A DNA stretch of 39,987 nucleotides from an uncultured Demequina sp. (GTDB lineage: Bacteria > Actinomycetota > Actinomycetes > Actinomycetales > Demequinaceae), in NCBI RefSeq assembly GCF_913055775.1, contig NZ_CAJXJX010000006.1, positions 1 to 39,987 on the forward strand, in the 5' to 3' direction. Positions 37,361-39,987 of this stretch are shown one piece after another. Position 1 is the stretch's first letter. Each line of letters begins with the position of its first letter. The notes beneath the pieces were generated by a model. That model was given only the letters and a program-made list of their open reading frames with translations, was not told the origin of the DNA and did not search any database. A program made the translations under genes and the position numbers.

Positions 37361-37918
37361 ATGAGCCCCTCTCCCGCGCGCGTCACGATGGTCTGCACCG
37401 GCAACATCTGCCGCTCGCCCGCGATGCACTACCTCGCGCAGCGCGAGTGGGGCGACGCCGCCGAGGTGACCAGCGCCGGCATCTACGCGGAGATCGGCAT
37501 GGACGCCACCCACGAGATGCGCCGCTCAGCGCAGCGGTATGGCCTCACGATCCCGCGCCACCGGCCCACGCAGCTCGACCGAGCGATCCTGTCGCGTGCC
37601 GACCTGGTGCTCGTGGCGACGCAGCAGCACGCGCGCTGGATCGAGCAGGAGTGGGGCGGCGTGGCCGAGCACGCGTTCGGCATCAAGGAGGCGGCGGAGC
37701 TGGCACAGCGGGCCGATGCGCCGGCTGGCTCGACCGCCCACGAGCGGCTGGCGAACGCCGCCGCCGCGCTGCACGCGGCTCGGCTCGAGGACCCGGCTCC
37801 CCTGCGGAGTCTCGACGACCCTTGGGCACGCGACGAGGCGACCTACGATCGCGTGATGGGCGAGATCGTCGACGACCTCTCCGTGCTCACCGGATGGGCG
37901 GGGCTGTCGGACCGATAG
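37361..37918 (+). CDS. Low-molecular-weight protein tyrosine phosphatase family protein
   Basis: A protein of 185 residues. The phosphate loop CTGNICRSP holds nucleophile Cys12 and Arg18, and Asp153-Pro154 (SLDDPWARD) is the expected general acid. It may remove phosphate from tyrosine in proteins or, as some relatives do, reduce arsenate; the single obvious active Cys favours the phosphatase. Between residues 95 and 150 there is an Ala-rich stretch longer than in short family members. No kinase or capsule genes are adjacent. Confidence 0.85.
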   Translation: MSPSPARVTMVCTGNICRSPAMHYLAQREWGDAAEVTSAGIYAEIGMDATHEMRRSAQRYGLTIPRHRPTQLDRAILSRADLVLVATQQHARWIEQEWGGVAEHAFGIKEAAELAQRADAPAGSTAHERLANAAAALHAARLEDPAPLRSLDDPWARDEATYDRVMGEIVDDLSVLTGWAGLSDR

Positions 37919-37931
37919 CGTCGCCCGCCCG

Positions 37932-38129
37932 CTAGATCGGTCCGCCGTTGCCGCCCAGGTTCGTGCGGAGGCTGTCGTTGACCATGAGGCGCGTCGTTCG
38001 CTTCCAGCGGCCGGTCGCGGTGTCCGCGTCCTCGTCGGCGGGGGCCTCCGCGACCCCGTCCTCAGGGACCGACTTCAGGCGGAAGTCCTCCGCGATCTCG
38101 GCGAGATCCGGCTTCTTCGACTCAGACAT
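37932..38129 (-). CDS. Small acidic protein with Gly/Asn-rich C-terminus
   Basis: A protein of 65 residues. The N-terminal half is acidic and helical (LAEIAEDFRLKSVPEDG). The C-terminal part is basic, then Gly/Asn-rich (RWKRTTRLMVNDSLRTNLGG, ending NGGPI). A strong GAGGAGG lies 5 bases before ATG 38129, so it is very likely expressed. There is no Cys and no modifying enzyme nearby, so a lanthipeptide is unlikely. Function unknown. Confidence 0.6.
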   Translation of the reverse strand: MSESKKPDLAEIAEDFRLKSVPEDGVAEAPADEDADTATGRWKRTTRLMVNDSLRTNLGGNGGPI

Positions 38130-38237
38130 GACGCCTCCTCGGTGAGCTGCTGGAACTCAGCGTGCCACGCGAACCGGGCAGCCGCATCGTCGCTCAGGAC
38201 GATCCAGTCCATGCGGATGCAGACAGAAGGATGACGA

Positions 38238-38271
38238 CGGCCCGGGCGCTGAGGGGGGGTTGCCCGGGCCG
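38238..38271. terminator. Strong GC hairpin after the 74-residue gene
   Basis: CGGCCCGGGC (38238-38247) and GCCCGGGCCG (38262-38271) are perfect 10-bp arms around a 14-base loop containing seven G on the plus strand. It starts 16 bases after the stop of the minus-strand gene at 38287. A short pyrimidine-rich run follows on that strand. Confidence 0.5.
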
Positions 38272-38286
38272 CCGCCATCATGCGGC

Positions 38287-38511
38287 CTACAAGCCTGCGA
38301 CGCGGGGCTGGCCACCCCCGACGAGGTCGGGTCCGGTGTCGCCCTCGCTGCGCGGCGAGGCCTCGGTCCCCTCACCGTCCTGACGGCTGGAGTCGCCGTC
38401 GGACTCGGGGATGGCATCGAAGGCCGTGTGGCCCTTCTCCTCGCGCTCGCGCTGAATCTCGTCCGCGAGCTGCTGGAGCGCCTCGGTGCCTTCATGGGTG
38501 AACGTGGACAT
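38287..38511 (-). CDS. Small acidic protein with HEGTEALQ motif (copy A)
   Basis: A protein of 74 residues. The first 27 residues form a charged helix (HEGTEALQQLADEIQREREE) and the rest is a disordered, Asp/Ser/Gly-rich tail. GGAGAGGAC before ATG 38511 is a good binding site. The helix closely matches that of the gene at 38653-38919, so the two are paralogues. No Cys, no signal peptide, function unknown. Confidence 0.6.
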   Translation of the reverse strand: MSTFTHEGTEALQQLADEIQREREEKGHTAFDAIPESDGDSSRQDGEGTEASPRSEGDTGPDLVGGGQPRVAGL

Positions 38512-38533
38512 GTCCTCTCCCTTCGTCCACCGG

Positions 38534-38553
38534 GGGCGCCGTGCCCGGCGCCC
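38534..38553. other. GC-rich hairpin in front of copy A
   Basis: GGGCGCCG (38534-38541) and CGGCGCCC (38546-38553) are perfect 8-bp arms around TGCC. It lies 22 bases before the start of copy A and about 100 bases after the end of copy B, so it may be a 5' leader structure or a late terminator of copy B. Confidence 0.4.
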
Positions 38554-38652
38554 GGGGGAGCAACTCCGGGGTGGGGCCGCTCACTCCGGTGAACGTCTGG
38601 GCTCTCTCAGATGATTCACAGGTGCGGACGATGTCCCGGGCCGAGCAACCTG

Positions 38653-38919
38653 TCAGGGCTTCAACGTCCCGTCGCGGTTGCCGAGCTTGCCGTAGGCGCC
38701 GTTGGGGACCTCGCCGTCGGCCCCGGTGAGTGGACCCACGGTGTCATTCTCGGCGTGATCCTCGCGGGTCTCGGCGTCGTCCTCCGGCGTGTCGTCGTCG
38801 GGCAGGCTTGCCTTGCGGCCGCCCTTCTCACGTTCGGCTTCGACATCCTCGGCAATCGCCTGCAGGGCCTCCGTGCCCTCGTGGATCTCCTCGGAGTTCT
38901 GGTCGGTGGGGTTCGGCAT
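38653..38919 (-). CDS. Small acidic protein with HEGTEALQ motif (copy B)
   Basis: A protein of 88 residues. Residues 13-33 (HEGTEALQAIAEDVEAEREK) match copy A; the middle is very acidic (DDDTPEDDAETRED) and the C-terminus is Gly-rich (NGAYGKLGNRDGTLKP). GGAGGGAGAG precedes ATG 38919. A second frame over the same bases gives an Arg/Thr-rich product without a binding site and is not supported. Function unknown. Confidence 0.6.
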   Translation of the reverse strand: MPNPTDQNSEEIHEGTEALQAIAEDVEAEREKGGRKASLPDDDTPEDDAETREDHAENDTVGPLTGADGEVPNGAYGKLGNRDGTLKP

Positions 38920-39053
38920 GGCACTCTCCCTCCGTAGGGTCGGGCGGCGATCTACCGCCTCACCTAGGGGAACGAGCGCAGCCGCCGCGACCTTCCTCTT
39001 CGGGCCCGATGGGCAGATGCGCAGGGAGGATGCGCGGCGGTGCGCCTGCCGCT

Positions 39054-39422
39054 CTACAGGGAACCGTCGTCAACCGCGCCCTCGAGCAGGTCCGCGAGCC
39101 CCCGCAGGTGGCGCGCAACCTCCGCGCCAAGCGTCGTGAGCTCGTAGTCCACTCTCGGCGGAGCGACGGCGTGAACCGTGCGCGTCACCATGGCGTCCGC
39201 CTCGAGCGCGCGGAGCGTCTGCGACAGCATCTTCTCGCTGACGCCGTCCACGTGGCGGCGCAACTCGCCGAACCGGTGAGGCCCCTCGGCCAGCGCGATC
39301 AGGATGAGCGACGACCATTTGGCGGTGACGTCCTCGAAGGCCGCTCGGGACCGGCACGCGCGCGCGAACACGTTCGCGGTCAGCGCGAGCGTGGAGTCGG
39401 TCTCAGTTTCAGGCATGCGCAC
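39054..39422 (-). CDS. HxlR-family transcriptional regulator
   Basis: A winged-helix protein of 122 residues. After a Cys near residue 23 (RACRSRAAFEDVTAKWSSLI) comes the HxlR core: LILIALAEGPHRFGELRRHVDGVSEKMLSQTLRALEADAMV and the wing VDYELTTLGAEV. Relatives such as YodB and QorR sense quinones or diamide through this Cys and repress reductase genes. The GTG 39422 start has GGAGG 6 bases upstream; ATG 39416 is an alternative. It is divergent from a quinone-reductase-like gene. Confidence 0.9.
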   Translation of the reverse strand: MRMPETETDSTLALTANVFARACRSRAAFEDVTAKWSSLILIALAEGPHRFGELRRHVDGVSEKMLSQTLRALEADAMVTRTVHAVAPPRVDYELTTLGAEVARHLRGLADLLEGAVDDGSL

Positions 39423-39437
39423 ATTTTACCTCCGATG

Positions 39438-39471
39438 CTGTGGAATACACAGCACTAACTTTGGGTTAGTG
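39438..39471. promoter_or_regulatory. Double palindromic operator between hxlR-type and reductase genes
   Basis: Two adjacent perfect inverted repeats: CTGTG-GAATA-CACAG (39438-39452) and CACTAAC-TTTGG-GTTAGTG (39453-39471). The second resembles known YodB/HxlR boxes (ACTA...TAGT). A possible -10 of the reductase gene, TAGTGT (39467-39472), overlaps it, so binding should repress. This is a likely site for the HxlR protein. Confidence 0.7.
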
Positions 39472-39507
39472 TGTCGTCAGGCCACTTCTTTGTGAAAGGA
39501 AACACCC

Positions 39508-39987
39508 ATGACCACCTATGCCGTGACCGGAGCCAGCGGACAGCTGGGCCGAAAGATCGTCCACGCACTGCTGGACCTGCACCTCTCCCCGTTCGACGTG
39601 ATCGCGCTCGCCCGCGACACCGACAAGGTCGAGGACCTCGCCGCGCTCGGAGTACGCGTGCGCGCGGCCGACTACGACGCGCCCGAGACGCTGAGCTCGG
39701 CCCTCGAGGGCGTGGACCGCCTGGTGCTCGTGTCCGGCTCCGAGGTGGGCAAGCGCGCGCAGCAGCACGCGGCGGTGCTGGCCGCGGCGGAGGCCGCCGG
39801 CGTACAGCGCATCGCGTACACGTCGCTGCTCAAGGCGGACACCACGACGCTCGGCCTCGCACCCGAGCACGTGGCGACCGAGAAGGCCCTCGCGGCGTCC
39901 CCGATCGAGACCACGTTCCTGCGCAACTCCTGGTACACCGAGAACTACACCGCGCAGATCCAGGGCTACGTCGAGCGCGGCGCCATC
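39508..39987 (+). CDS. NmrA-like NAD(P)H-binding reductase (QorB/Qor2 type), partial
   Basis: The first 160 residues are visible before the right edge. The N-terminus has the dinucleotide loop YAVTGASGQLGRKIV, then VIALARDTDKVEDLAALGVRVRAADYD and VDRLVLVSGSEVG. Near the end, FLRNSWYTENY matches NAD(P)H:quinone oxidoreductase 2-type proteins that reduce quinones in a one-step two-electron way. AAAGGAAAC precedes ATG 39508. It is divergent from the HxlR gene, a pairing often seen for quinone stress. Confidence 0.85.
   Translation, partial: MTTYAVTGASGQLGRKIVHALLDLHLSPFDVIALARDTDKVEDLAALGVRVRAADYDAPETLSSALEGVDRLVLVSGSEVGKRAQQHAAVLAAAEAAGVQRIAYTSLLKADTTTLGLAPEHVATEKALAASPIETTFLRNSWYTENYTAQIQGYVERGAI

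Noticed and set aside
38075-38281. 68-residue minus-strand frame with a Trp-containing start (MDWIVLSDD) beyond the GC hairpin
   Set aside because: I considered a leader peptide with attenuator, but there is no binding site, it overlaps a better gene in another frame, and no trp genes follow.

Overview
The window is high-GC DNA with frequent GTG starts, many 1-4 base gene overlaps and an actinobacterial gene order. It carries hom-thrC-thrB, rho, rpmE-prfA-prmC-tsaC-wecA, an atpI-like gene, atpBEFHAGDC and nucS, all on the minus strand. This is the order known from Mycobacterium and Streptomyces, but with interruptions. NucS mismatch repair, a FilP/Scy-like cytoskeletal protein, a 270-residue delta subunit and a short epsilon subunit also fit Actinomycetota. 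A member of Micrococcales is my best guess; genus cannot be set from the sequence alone.

Layout. 1-3349: start of a secreted or membrane protein (minus, cut by the edge), then a long FilP/Scy-like coiled-coil protein and a small coupled partner (plus). 3377-5212: two alpha/beta hydrolases and a small zinc-finger protein (minus). 5213-5396: a gap holding an 89-bp inverted-repeat element. 5397-8349: GH1 beta-glucosidase, a membrane protein and an esterase. 8366-16524: nucS, the complete F1Fo ATP synthase and an atpI-like gene. 16521-20700: wecA, tsaC, prmC, prfA, rpmE. 20887-21974: a DUF559/AbiEi-like nuclease-type gene bounded on both sides by 53-bp palindromes, lying between rpmE and rho, which are normally adjacent. 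22025-23872: rho. 24232-32138: a block separating rho from the thr genes (DUF6325, SHOCT, DUF389, heterodimeric ABC exporter, FUSC, GNAT, ThuA). 32181-35457: thrB, thrC, hom. 35577-39987: DUF817 membrane protein, a one-span membrane protein, a low-molecular-weight phosphatase, three small acidic proteins, and a divergent HxlR regulator / NmrA-type reductase pair with a clear palindromic operator.

How it works together. The central minus-strand run joins threonine synthesis, transcription termination, translation termination (RF1 and its methylase), tRNA t6A synthesis, the first lipid-linked step of envelope glycan synthesis, ATP synthesis and mismatch repair. Most genes there are coupled by overlaps or gaps of a few bases. 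Several single genes elsewhere look leaderless: a TAnnnT -10 box lies 6-8 bases before the start codon with no Shine-Dalgarno.

The best candidates for something undescribed are the palindrome-bounded DUF559 module, the roughly 35-unit uninterrupted 11-residue repeat with a periodic aromatic residue in the FilP-like protein, the 89-bp nested inverted repeat, and the cluster of small acidic proteins, two of which share a motif. All functional calls come from reading the sequence; no database search was run.
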